Of a stretch of DNA of 64,000 nt, positions 17,693 through 26,201 are shown one piece after another. Positions within the stretch are counted from its first letter, which is position 1; every line of letters begins with the position of its first letter. A model generated the notes under the pieces. It had not been told where the DNA came from and made no database searches. It saw only the letters and a program-made list of their open reading frames with translations. Source of the DNA: Candidatus Hydrogenedentota bacterium (GTDB taxonomy: Bacteria; Hydrogenedentota; Hydrogenedentia; Hydrogenedentales; JAEUWI01); the NCBI GenBank assembly GCA_016182605.1, contig JACPGE010000001.1, positions 1 through 64,000 of the forward strand, in the 5' to 3' direction. The position numbers were made by a program, and so were the translations under genes.

Positions 17693-18273
17693 ACGAGAAC
17701 AACCGCAACCAAATCATTATTGCCGGGGTTCTGGGCGTCGTGCTGGCCGGGGTTCTGATTTACCAGTTTGTGTTTAATTCCGGTCCGGCGCCGTTGCCTG
17801 AGGTGGAGCCCCCCGCACCGCTGGCCGCCGCGGACGGCGCGCCCGCGCCCGCGCCTGCTGCCGGGGGCGGCGTTGCGGCGCGTCCTGCCTCTCAACCGGC
17901 GGTGGCCCTGCGCAAGGTGGACATCGACATTCCCAAACTGATTCAGGAAGTGCAGCAGGTCAATTTTGACTATGCGGCAGTGCAGATCGATCGCGATCCG
18001 ATGGATCCGCTGGTGGGCAATATCGTGATGGGCGCCTCTCTGGATACGACGAATGTTCCGCTCATCACGGTCAATGAGATCCGGAAGAAGAAGGTCACGG
18101 GCATTGTTTTTGACGGCGAACAATCCGTTGCGATAGTGGATGATGAGCTGGTGGCTGTTGGACACGAATACGAGAATGGCATCAGTGTATCCGCGATTGA
18201 CGCTCGACGCGTCACCTTCAAAGTGGGCGATACCCTGATACCCGTGGAACTCAAGGAAATGAAGGAGTTGTAG
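17689..18273 (+). CDS. pilP: PilP-like pilus assembly protein
   Basis: 194 residues. It has an N-terminal membrane helix (IIIAGVLGVVLAGVLIYQFVF), a Pro/Ala-rich linker, and a C-terminal beta domain (VNEIRKKKVTGIVFDGEQSV, then a VGHEYENGISVSAIDARRVTF segment) that resembles PilP/GspC homology regions. PilP joins the PilNO complex to the secretin. Unlike classical PilP it lacks a lipobox and appears anchored by the N-terminal helix, as GspC is. It overlaps pilO by four bases. Confidence 0.75.
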   Translation: MNENNRNQIIIAGVLGVVLAGVLIYQFVFNSGPAPLPEVEPPAPLAAADGAPAPAPAAGGGVAARPASQPAVALRKVDIDIPKLIQEVQQVNFDYAAVQIDRDPMDPLVGNIVMGASLDTTNVPLITVNEIRKKKVTGIVFDGEQSVAIVDDELVAVGHEYENGISVSAIDARRVTFKVGDTLIPVELKEMKEL

Positions 18274-18276
18274 CCC

Positions 18277-20832
18277 ATGCGTCAGGCATTAACATACAGC
18301 ATCGCGGGCTTGACCCTGGCCTTGTGCGCCTCTGTAAGCATGGCGGTGACCCTGGACCGCTACGACACGCAGATGCGGTCGGCCATTCGCGGCATGGCGT
18401 CCTATCAGACCTTGGGCGCGGAGGCCCAGCAACGGATTCTCGGAGAGATCGATCGTGCGAGCGCTTTTGCCGGCGTGGTCTTTGACCGGGACTCCGCGAC
18501 GCTTCACCTCGCTTTGAGCGCGCCGGCTGCCATAGACGCCCGTGTGCTTGAGGACCAGCGCCAGTGCGAGTTCATTCTGGATCAGACTGTTGCCCTGTTT
18601 GACGCCATTGCAGATGATGGCCTCGAGTCCGCAGGCATTAGCGCGGCGCATTTCAGCCAATCTTCGCTTCAGCCGGAACTTCAGGTTCGCCTTCTGCTTG
18701 AATTCAATACCCAGGTTGCCCTGAGCGCGTCGGATTCGGAATGGCAGGTAACCGATCTTCAAAGTGGAGACACGCTTCTGCGTGTGGGCGTGGTAGAGGC
18801 ATCTCCGGTTGGATCAGCCTCCCCCGCAATCGAGAACTTGCGCACACTGCTCTCAAGCGCACACAACGGCGAGAACACTTCAGAACGCATGCGCACCCTT
18901 GAAGCGCAGCTCAGCGGTCAGCTGCCCCAACCCGTTGCGGCTTCGATGCCTGACGTGCGGCTGGTGACCCCGTTTTCACTGAAAGTGGATGCCCTGGAGA
19001 CGGTATTGCAGGGCTTCCAGACGGACGAACCCGCACCCGCGGAAGAGCCCGCGGTGGAAGAGGCGGCTCCTGCGCCTGAAGAGCCTGTGATCGAAGAGCC
19101 CACGCCGCCGGCGCCTCGCGAGGTGGCCCCCCAGCTTCCGGACACGGGAGAAACGAACAAGCAGGTGGCGCAACAGCGGCAGGAACTGCTGGAGCAATTG
19201 GAGACCGGCGAGAAGGATATGAAGGCACTGGGAATTACCAGTGCGGCCGACGACATTACTGCTGCGCCCAAGCGGCAGATCGCGGGCAATCCGATGGATC
19301 AGATTGTCACCATCGATTTCCGGGAAATGCCCCTTACGAACGCCGTGGCCATTCTCGCGCACAAGGGCGACATCAATGTGATTGCCGGCAGCGATCTGGA
19401 AGGGCTTGTCGTTACGACCCAACTGAAAAACGTTCCCCTGCGCCAGGCCATGGCGACGGCGTTGCGCATTCACAAGCTGGGTCTCGTCGAAGAGGAAGGC
19501 ATTTTCTACATTCGCCCGTATGAAGAGGCGGTGGCGGCAGATCGCTACACCACGCTGGTGCAGTTGGACCATGCGAAGCCGGAGGATATCAAGAAGGTGC
19601 TGGACGAGATGAGCAAGGGCGTCAATTTTGAGGACATGGTCAGTATCAGCGCGCATGAAGAGGGCGACATTATTGTTCTCGCAGGTCCCCAGGCCAAGGT
19701 GAACGATTTGGCGGCCATCGTGAAGTCGCTGGATGTGGAGCGGCGTTCGCTTCCGACGGTTACGGAAGCGGTTCAATTGAATTTTGCGACTCCCGATTCG
19801 ATCTTGACTTCCGTTTCCTCATTGAGCACCCCGGAAGTGGGCCAAGTCACCGCCGATGTGCGCTCCCGCTCGCTCGTGATCACCGACATTCCGGTGGTGG
19901 TGGAGCAGATCAAGGTGCTGGTCAAGGAATTGGACCGGCCGGTACGTCAGGTGGCCATTGACAGCATGATAGTGGATGCGGTGCTTGGCGATGATGCGGA
20001 GACGGGCGTGGACTGGCTCATGCAGGCGGTCAAGCGTCAGAGCCGGCGCGATGCGGCGCTGGGGAACGGCACCCAGGTCGGCAACTTGCAGAATCTGGGG
20101 CTCAATTCGCAGCTTGGCATTGCCGACACGGCGGCGGGCATTCTGGATTTTGGCATTCTCACGGGCGATCTCGACTGGAGCGGCATTATCCAGGCGGAAG
20201 TGCGCAACAACGACAGCCGGCTGATATCGAATCCACGTATGGTGACGCTGGAGAACGAAGAAGCCCGGCTCGCCATTGCGCAGGAAATTCCGTATGTTGA
20301 ATTGACCTCGACGGAGGCGGGCGGCCAGCAGACGTCCACGGAATTCAAGGACATCGGCACGCAATTGACTGTGACCCCCCGGGTGACCAACGACAATCAG
20401 ATCCTGGTCAAGGTTGAAGCGAAGGAAAGTTTTGCGAATGGCGTCTTCAACGGGATTCCCGTGGAAGACAAGCGCGAAGTGTCGACCAACGCGCTGATGA
20501 AGAATGGCGAGACGATGTGGCTGGGCGGCCTGCGCAAGAACTCCAATACGGCGTCCGTGCGCAAGATTCCCATACTTGGGGACATCCCCGTCATGAATGT
20601 GCTTTTTCGCCAGAACACCCGCAGCGAGGACGCGAATGAACTGCTTATCTTCCTCACCTGCACGGTGGTAGAGGCGCAAGACTACCTCAACGAGCGGGAG
20701 AAGAAGCTCGGCGAAGAGTCCAATCTGGATGCGGGCCCGCTTGTGGATGCGCAACGCAGCCTCTTTGTGGACATGGCGCACCCCGATGACATGCGCGATC
20801 CGATCTGGCGCTGGCGCCGTTCCGAGCAATAG
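18277..20832 (+). CDS. pilQ: Type IV pilus secretin PilQ
   Basis: 851 residues. The outer-membrane gated pore through which the pilus emerges. There is a signal peptide at 1-23 (ending SMAVT), then about 320 residues of variable region with a Pro/Glu-rich linker. An STN/secretin N0-like domain runs from about 345 (VTIDFREMPLTNAVAILAHK), two KH-like secretin N domains cover about 415-560, and the secretin barrel from about 565 (VRQVAIDSMIVDAVLGDDAE) ends near 810 with REVSTNALMKNGETMWLGGL. It follows pilP by three bases. Last gene of the operon; a strong hairpin follows. Confidence 0.93.
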   Translation: MRQALTYSIAGLTLALCASVSMAVTLDRYDTQMRSAIRGMASYQTLGAEAQQRILGEIDRASAFAGVVFDRDSATLHLALSAPAAIDARVLEDQRQCEFILDQTVALFDAIADDGLESAGISAAHFSQSSLQPELQVRLLLEFNTQVALSASDSEWQVTDLQSGDTLLRVGVVEASPVGSASPAIENLRTLLSSAHNGENTSERMRTLEAQLSGQLPQPVAASMPDVRLVTPFSLKVDALETVLQGFQTDEPAPAEEPAVEEAAPAPEEPVIEEPTPPAPREVAPQLPDTGETNKQVAQQRQELLEQLETGEKDMKALGITSAADDITAAPKRQIAGNPMDQIVTIDFREMPLTNAVAILAHKGDINVIAGSDLEGLVVTTQLKNVPLRQAMATALRIHKLGLVEEEGIFYIRPYEEAVAADRYTTLVQLDHAKPEDIKKVLDEMSKGVNFEDMVSISAHEEGDIIVLAGPQAKVNDLAAIVKSLDVERRSLPTVTEAVQLNFATPDSILTSVSSLSTPEVGQVTADVRSRSLVITDIPVVVEQIKVLVKELDRPVRQVAIDSMIVDAVLGDDAETGVDWLMQAVKRQSRRDAALGNGTQVGNLQNLGLNSQLGIADTAAGILDFGILTGDLDWSGIIQAEVRNNDSRLISNPRMVTLENEEARLAIAQEIPYVELTSTEAGGQQTSTEFKDIGTQLTVTPRVTNDNQILVKVEAKESFANGVFNGIPVEDKREVSTNALMKNGETMWLGGLRKNSNTASVRKIPILGDIPVMNVLFRQNTRSEDANELLIFLTCTVVEAQDYLNEREKKLGEESNLDAGPLVDAQRSLFVDMAHPDDMRDPIWRWRRSEQ

Positions 20833-20848
20833 ACGTCAATAATGAAAT

Positions 20849-20880
20849 CGCGGGCCGCGATCGCCGGATCGCGGCCCGCG
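20849..20880. terminator. Bidirectional terminator between pilQ and the MEST-like gene
   Basis: A perfect 14-bp stem, CGCGGGCCGCGATC with GATCGCGGCCCGCG, around a GCCG loop. It lies between two convergent genes. T-rich sequence follows at some distance on both strands, so termination may be imperfect. Confidence 0.7.
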
Positions 20881-20905
20881 TCATTGCAGTTTTGCCCGCA
20901 ATCTT

Positions 20906-21859
20906 TCAGTACGTGCGCAATCCGGCATGCATCGCCAGGAAGTGGCGCAAGACATCGCCGGGCGCCTCAACCTGGGGATAGTGGCCTATACCCTTGAGGC
21001 ACACTGCGGTGGCCTCGGGATTTTCTGCCCGGAACGCTTCGAGCATGTGCAATCCCGAGACGGGGTCGGCCTCGCCAAAGACGAGCGAGAGCGGCACCTC
21101 GTTTTTCCGGAGCACGCCGACCCAGCGCTGATAGTGTGTGCGGCGCTCTGCCATGTAACGAATCAGTTTATGCACCACCAAGGCGCCCTCCCGGTGTTGA
21201 ATCTCCCGCCAATAGAGTTCCAGTTCCTCCTCAGTGGGCTTGGTGCCGGGCCCGAAGATGGCGGAGAAACTCCGGCAAAATCCGCCATAGCGCAGCATGG
21301 GGCCGATGATGGGGCCGAGCGGGCTGATGAGGAGGCGCTGCATCATACGGGGACGGTGCTTGCCCGGGATGATGCCGCCGTTCAGCAGGCACACCGACTT
21401 TATCGCGAAGGGCAGCCGGCCTTCATGATGCCGGGCGAGCAGCTCTTGCGCCACGGAGTCGCCGTAGTCATGGGCGAGCACATGGATCCGATCCACTTCC
21501 AGCGTCCGCAACAGGGCTTCATGCAAGTTGGCCTGATCGAGGAGGGAGTAGGTGTAATCACGGGGCTTGGCGGAGTAGCCGAAACCGATCATATCGGCCG
21601 CGATGACGCGAAAGCGGGAGGTCAATGCGGGCCACACCCGGTGCCAATCCCAGGAGGAACTGGGGAAGCCATGGATGCAGACGAGGACTTCGCCGCGTCC
21701 CTCGTCATGGTAGGCGATGGTGTTGCCGCGGTACGGAAAGGTTTTCTCTCTGGCGCGCCACTCTTGCCAGATCTCTTGAAGCGCGCCAGAGCCGGCGCGT
21801 ATTGTAAGCACTTCGTTCTCTGGGATACTCACGGGTGTACTCCACATCCACTCCGGCAT
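20906..21859 (-). CDS. Alpha/beta hydrolase of the MEST/epoxide hydrolase type
   Basis: 317 residues. The nucleophile elbow is LAHDYGDSVAQELLARHH (Asp131), the acid is in FGEADPVSG (about Asp265) and the base is His293 in GIGHYPQVEAP. An Asp nucleophile in HDxGD is the haloalkane dehalogenase/epoxide hydrolase pattern. The stretches HDYGDSVAQELL, IKSVCLLNGGI, HRPRMMQRLL, IFGPGTKPTEEEL and RRTHYQRWVGVL are close to vertebrate MEST/PEG1 (from memory), whose substrate is unknown. There is no signal peptide. The start at 21859 has no clear ribosome site; Met5 is an alternative. It is divergent from the esterase 39 bases away. Confidence 0.8.
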   Translation of the reverse strand: MPEWMWSTPVSIPENEVLTIRAGSGALQEIWQEWRAREKTFPYRGNTIAYHDEGRGEVLVCIHGFPSSSWDWHRVWPALTSRFRVIAADMIGFGYSAKPRDYTYSLLDQANLHEALLRTLEVDRIHVLAHDYGDSVAQELLARHHEGRLPFAIKSVCLLNGGIIPGKHRPRMMQRLLISPLGPIIGPMLRYGGFCRSFSAIFGPGTKPTEEELELYWREIQHREGALVVHKLIRYMAERRTHYQRWVGVLRKNEVPLSLVFGEADPVSGLHMLEAFRAENPEATAVCLKGIGHYPQVEAPGDVLRHFLAMHAGLRTY

Positions 21860-21898
21860 TCTGAAGGACGCAACACGGGAAAACAAGGCGGCCAGAAT

Positions 21899-22594
21899 AT
21901 GTTCGACGACCCGACCCAACGGACTGCGGACGGCGGCGTACGCCTGGACACCGTACGTGTCCCGCTTTCGGTGTACTACGCCCTTCAGGCGCCCGAGACG
22001 CCGCCAGCCCCGGGCGAGGCGCGCATCCTGGTGGCCCTGCACGGCTGGGGACAAAACTCCCGGCGTTTCATACGCGATTTCCTCCCGTTGCGCAGCCAGC
22101 CGCTCTATGTGATTTGCCCCCAGGGCCCCCATCAGTTTTATCTTGACCCCGGCAGCCGCCGTGTGGGCTTCAATTGGCTCACGGTCTATGATCGCCAGCG
22201 GGCCATCGAGGATGTGAACGCCTTGATTGGGACGATTCTGGAACAGGTTGTGGCGGACCATGGACTCCAGGAAGCCCCGGTGTACGTCATGGGGTTCAGC
22301 CAGGGGGTCTCGATGGCGAGCCGCTATGCGGTGCGCCACCGGGAGCACATTGCCGGCCTGATCAGTGTCTGCGCGGACCTGGCGCCCGATGTGGAGGCGC
22401 TGTTGCCCACGGTGCGGCCTTTTCCTGTGCTGCTTTGTCGCGGGGAAGACGATCCGGTCTTTACGTCTGAAAAGGTCGATGCCGCGGTCGCGGGTTATGG
22501 GGGTGCGGGCTACCCGGTGGAGCACTTCGAGTACCCCGGCGGCCATGAAATGACGGCGGATCTTGTAACGAAATTGCGGGATTGGATAGTATAG
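21899..22594 (+). CDS. Carboxylesterase/phospholipase-family hydrolase
   Basis: 231 residues of the Abhydrolase_2 (YpfH/esterase) type: ILVALHGWGQNSRRFIRDF at the oxyanion strand, YVMGFSQGVSMASRYA with the GxSxG serine, CRGEDDPVFTSEK with the acid, and YPGGHEMTADLV with the histidine. Cytoplasmic; the substrate is unknown. The ATG at 21899 is preceded by AAGGCGG. Longer upstream frames run antisense to the MEST-like gene and were not used. Confidence 0.85.
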   Translation: MFDDPTQRTADGGVRLDTVRVPLSVYYALQAPETPPAPGEARILVALHGWGQNSRRFIRDFLPLRSQPLYVICPQGPHQFYLDPGSRRVGFNWLTVYDRQRAIEDVNALIGTILEQVVADHGLQEAPVYVMGFSQGVSMASRYAVRHREHIAGLISVCADLAPDVEALLPTVRPFPVLLCRGEDDPVFTSEKVDAAVAGYGGAGYPVEHFEYPGGHEMTADLVTKLRDWIV

Positions 22595-22674
22595 GGGAGA
22601 GATCGGCGCGCGGGGACGGTTCGGGGCAGGTGCTTTTGCCGGTCTTTTTTTTCATACTTGCGAGGTATCCACTC

Positions 22675-24432
22675 TTGTCATTCCGTACTTCATGTGCTCT
22701 GCGGCGCGCCTGTACGGGCGTACTGCTGCTTGCTCTGGTCTTGTGCTGGAGTATCGCCGCGCAGGGCGGGGTTCCCTCAGTGGGAGAGGCGGTGGCCGAT
22801 TTCCGTCTGATCGATCATGAGGGATATTCCCACCAGCTCAAGCGCATTCTGGATCGAAAGGCGATCCTGCTGGTGGCGGTGGGGCACGATTCTGCCCCGC
22901 TTCGGGAGCACTTTCCGGCCATCAAGGCCGTTATGGAGCCTTTGGGCGGGGACATCGAGACCTTGCTTGTGGGTGGCGGGCAGGGTTGCGATCGGGACTC
23001 CCTGGCCGCGTTGGCCGGTGCATTGGAGAGCCCGTTTCCGATTCTGCACGATGAGACGGGGCTGGTACTGCAACAACTGGGTTTCGCGCACAGTGGCGAC
23101 CTGGCCCTGATCGACACGGCGACATGGCAGATACGTTTTCGCAGCACGCTGGGCGCCGCTGCCACCGCAACGGAAGCATTCCGTGGGGCATTGAGCACCG
23201 GGGGGCCGTTCACTGGCTCGAACGAAGCGACGGCGGCGGAACCGCTCGTTCTGGAACTGCCGGGCGCAACACCCGATTACGCTACAGTGGTCGCGCCGGT
23301 TCTGGCCGCGAAATGCTATGGGTGTCATAGCCCTGGTGGCACGGGCCCTTTCGCCATGACGAGCCACAAGAAGGTCACCGGCTGGGCGGCAATGATCCGG
23401 GAAATGGTCATGACCGCGCAAATGCCGCCGTGGAGCGCCGATCCCCATTTTGGGTTTTTTTCGAACGGGCAGGCCCTGGACACGGCCGGGAAGACCGCGT
23501 TGGTAACCTGGATTGACGCGGGCGCTCCGCGAGGCGCGGGCGCCGATCCATTGGAGGCCTTGGCGCCTCCTGCGCAGGAGCCGTGGCAACTGGGCGCGCC
23601 CGACATGATCTTGAGCCTTTCCAAGCCGGAGATTATCCCGGCGGAGGGTATCCTGGACTACCGCTTTATCACGGTGGAGATACCGATCGCGGAGGATCGG
23701 TGGTTGCGTGCGGCGCAGGTGCGGCCGGGCAATCCCGCGGTGGTGCACCACGCGCTGACCTTTATTCAATGGCCCAAGGAACGGCGCTGGATGCAGTACA
23801 TGGCCGACGGGGGCGATCGCGCCTTTACGGCGGGCTATGTTCCGGGTTCTTCGCTGCTGGAATTCCCGGAGGGATCGGGCCAATATGTGCCGAAGGGTTC
23901 GCGGATGATTTTTCAGATGCACTATACGGTCACTGGCAAGGAGGAGACCGATCGGACGGAAATGGGGCTGTACTTCACGGAGGGGCGCCCGCAGTTTGAA
24001 TACAACAACCGCTCTGCGTTTCACCGCAATTTCGTGATACATCCGAACGACGGGAATCACGCACTGAGCGCGAAGTTCATGTTCAAGGAGGATGGCAATC
24101 TCTTCGCGATGAGTCCGCATATGCACTTCCGCGGAAGCCGCATGAAATATATTGCCCATTACCCCGATGGCCAGACGGAAACGCTGCTGTCGGTGGTGGA
24201 CTACAATTTTAACTGGCAGCACACGTATAAGCTGGCCGAGCCCAAATTCATTCCCAAGGGCACCATCATCGAGTGCGAGGGCGCTTTTGACAATTCGGTG
24301 CGCAACGCACGGAATCCGGATCCGGAGCAAACGGTGCGGCGCGGGCAGCAGAGCTTTAACGAGATGTACATTGGGTACATACATTACGCCGGGGCGACGC
24401 CCATACCAGAAGGGGACTACCGCCGCCGTTAA
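22675..24432 (+). CDS. Redoxin/cytochrome c/copper type II monooxygenase fusion, copy 1
   Basis: 585 residues from a TTG with GAGGT ten bases upstream; an in-frame start at 22582 would overlap the esterase. The signal peptide contains TGVLLLALVLCWSIAAQ. A thioredoxin-fold (redoxin) domain of about 150 residues follows, but its peroxidatic cysteine region reads VAVGHDSAPLREH, with no Cys. Then a CYGCH haem site with KMxxW-like QMPPWSAD nearby, and an ascorbate-dependent copper monooxygenase pair of domains: VVHHALTF, FQMHYT, MSPHMHFRGS and NEMYIGYIHY supply the His-His/His and His-x-His/Met ligands of the two copper sites known from PHM/DBH. Likely exported. The substrate is unknown. First of three tandem paralogues. 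Confidence 0.88.
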   Translation: MSFRTSCALRRACTGVLLLALVLCWSIAAQGGVPSVGEAVADFRLIDHEGYSHQLKRILDRKAILLVAVGHDSAPLREHFPAIKAVMEPLGGDIETLLVGGGQGCDRDSLAALAGALESPFPILHDETGLVLQQLGFAHSGDLALIDTATWQIRFRSTLGAAATATEAFRGALSTGGPFTGSNEATAAEPLVLELPGATPDYATVVAPVLAAKCYGCHSPGGTGPFAMTSHKKVTGWAAMIREMVMTAQMPPWSADPHFGFFSNGQALDTAGKTALVTWIDAGAPRGAGADPLEALAPPAQEPWQLGAPDMILSLSKPEIIPAEGILDYRFITVEIPIAEDRWLRAAQVRPGNPAVVHHALTFIQWPKERRWMQYMADGGDRAFTAGYVPGSSLLEFPEGSGQYVPKGSRMIFQMHYTVTGKEETDRTEMGLYFTEGRPQFEYNNRSAFHRNFVIHPNDGNHALSAKFMFKEDGNLFAMSPHMHFRGSRMKYIAHYPDGQTETLLSVVDYNFNWQHTYKLAEPKFIPKGTIIECEGAFDNSVRNARNPDPEQTVRRGQQSFNEMYIGYIHYAGATPIPEGDYRRR

Positions 24433-24452
24433 GGGGGGGAAGAGAAGTAACC

Positions 24453-26201
24453 ATGCAGTACTCAGGAATAACTCTGAAAGCACTCTCGCTGGTGCTCCTG
24501 CTGGCCTTGCCTGTCTGGGGCGGCGAAGCTACGGCCGGTGAGAAGGCTATCGATTTCCGGTTGATCGATCATCGCGGTGCCTCCCACCAGATACATCGTT
24601 TTCTGGACAAGAAATTCATCGTGTTGACGGCGTGGCAACACGACTGCCCGGACACCGCCGCGATCTCCGCCGCGATCGATGAACTCGCCGCGCTGGATGT
24701 GGCAGCCATTGCGGCTCTTGGTGTGAGTCCGTCTCCATTGGCGGCCCATGACGCGGTGACGCAGAAGGCCGCCGCGCTCGGAATTCATGCACCCATTCTG
24801 CTTGATGAGGCGCAACTAATCGTCCCGCAACTGGGCCTTGAGTATGCGGGCGATACCCTGCTGGTGGAGGCCGGATCGTGGAAGGTGTTGCAGCGCGGTA
24901 CTGCCGCCAGCGCGGAAGGCGTGCAAGCCCTGCGCGCGGCCCTTGAGTCCTGTCTAAAAGGGGAGGGCATCCCCGTTTCCGCAGCGCCGGCCGGCGAGGG
25001 TGCGTGTGTGCTCGATGTGGCGCCCCAGCTTCAGGACGTGAGTTACAGCAAAGATATTGCGCCCATACTGGCGGCCCATTGCGTGGCGTGTCACAGCCCG
25101 GGCAATGGCGCGCCGTTTTCCTTCAGCGATGCCAAGAAGGCTCAGGGCTGGGCGAAGATGACGAAGGAGGTGGTGCTCACGCAGCGCATGCCGCCGTGGA
25201 GCGCGGACCCGCATATCGGCGTCTTCAAGAACGGCCGTGGCCTGAGCCCGGAAGAGCAACGGAAATTGGCGGCCTGGATCGATGCGGGGGCGGTTGTGGG
25301 GGCGGGAGAATCCGATCCGCTGTCGAAGCTGGAATTGCCGGCGCCGCGCGCGTGGTTGCTGGGTGCGCCGGACCTCGTGCTGGCCTTTGAGAAGCCCGAG
25401 GTGATTCCTCCGGAGGGCGTGCAGAAGTACCGGCACATCTTCGTGAAGTCGAATCTCACGGAAGACAAGTGGCTTCGCGGCGCGGACGTGCTCCCGGGCA
25501 ATGCTGCCGTGGTGCACCATGTGCTCGTGTTCATGAAGTACCCCGAGGACAAGGACTGGATGCAATACGATCCGGTGGATGGCATGCGCAGTTTTACCGC
25601 GGGCTTTGTGCAGGGGAAGGAGGTGGCGTTCTTTCCCGAAGGCACGGGCATGTTCGTGCCCGCGGGCACGGAGTTCATGTTTCAGATGCACTACACCGCG
25701 ACGGGCAAGGAAGAGACGGATGTGTCTGAACTGGGCCTTTACTTCTGCAAGGAGAAGCCGGAGCGCGAGCTGATGATGCGCACGGCGTTTCATATCAATT
25801 TTGCGATTCCGCCGCACGCGACGGACTACGAGATCAGCGCGAAGCATCTGGTCAAGCAGGACTCCATGCTGTACAGCATGACGCCGCACATGCATTTCCG
25901 CGGGAGCCGCATGCGCTACGATGCACACTTTCCGGATGGGACCAGCAAGACCCTGCTTTCCGTGGTCAACTATGATTTCAACTGGCAGCATCTCTACGAA
26001 TTGGCGGAGCCGGTCTTTCTACCGCAAGGCACAAAGATTGAATGCGTGGGCGCGTTCGACAATTCAGTCCGGAATGAATTCAATCCGAATCCGGACGACA
26101 CCGTCGAGTTTGGGCAGCAGTCCTGGGAGGAAATGTACATCGGCTACATCGCCTATGCCCCGGTTGCGCCCATAAAGGACGGTCCGCACCGGCGCTATTG
26201 A
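24453..26201 (+). CDS. Redoxin/cytochrome c/copper type II monooxygenase fusion, copy 2
   Basis: 582 residues: signal peptide (LSLVLLLALPVWGGEA), redoxin domain about 30-170, haem site CVACH at 210-214, then the copper domains with His355/His356 (VVHHVLVF), His413 (FQMHYT), His479/His481 (TPHMHFRGS) and Met561 (EEMYIGYIAY). These match the copper H and copper M ligands of peptidylglycine/dopamine monooxygenases. Unlike copies 1 and 3 its redoxin domain keeps a cysteine at the catalytic position (QHDCPDT, Cys65), so it may still be redox-active. It starts 20 bases after copy 1, with GGGGGGAAGAG upstream. Confidence 0.9.
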   Translation: MQYSGITLKALSLVLLLALPVWGGEATAGEKAIDFRLIDHRGASHQIHRFLDKKFIVLTAWQHDCPDTAAISAAIDELAALDVAAIAALGVSPSPLAAHDAVTQKAAALGIHAPILLDEAQLIVPQLGLEYAGDTLLVEAGSWKVLQRGTAASAEGVQALRAALESCLKGEGIPVSAAPAGEGACVLDVAPQLQDVSYSKDIAPILAAHCVACHSPGNGAPFSFSDAKKAQGWAKMTKEVVLTQRMPPWSADPHIGVFKNGRGLSPEEQRKLAAWIDAGAVVGAGESDPLSKLELPAPRAWLLGAPDLVLAFEKPEVIPPEGVQKYRHIFVKSNLTEDKWLRGADVLPGNAAVVHHVLVFMKYPEDKDWMQYDPVDGMRSFTAGFVQGKEVAFFPEGTGMFVPAGTEFMFQMHYTATGKEETDVSELGLYFCKEKPERELMMRTAFHINFAIPPHATDYEISAKHLVKQDSMLYSMTPHMHFRGSRMRYDAHFPDGTSKTLLSVVNYDFNWQHLYELAEPVFLPQGTKIECVGAFDNSVRNEFNPNPDDTVEFGQQSWEEMYIGYIAYAPVAPIKDGPHRRY

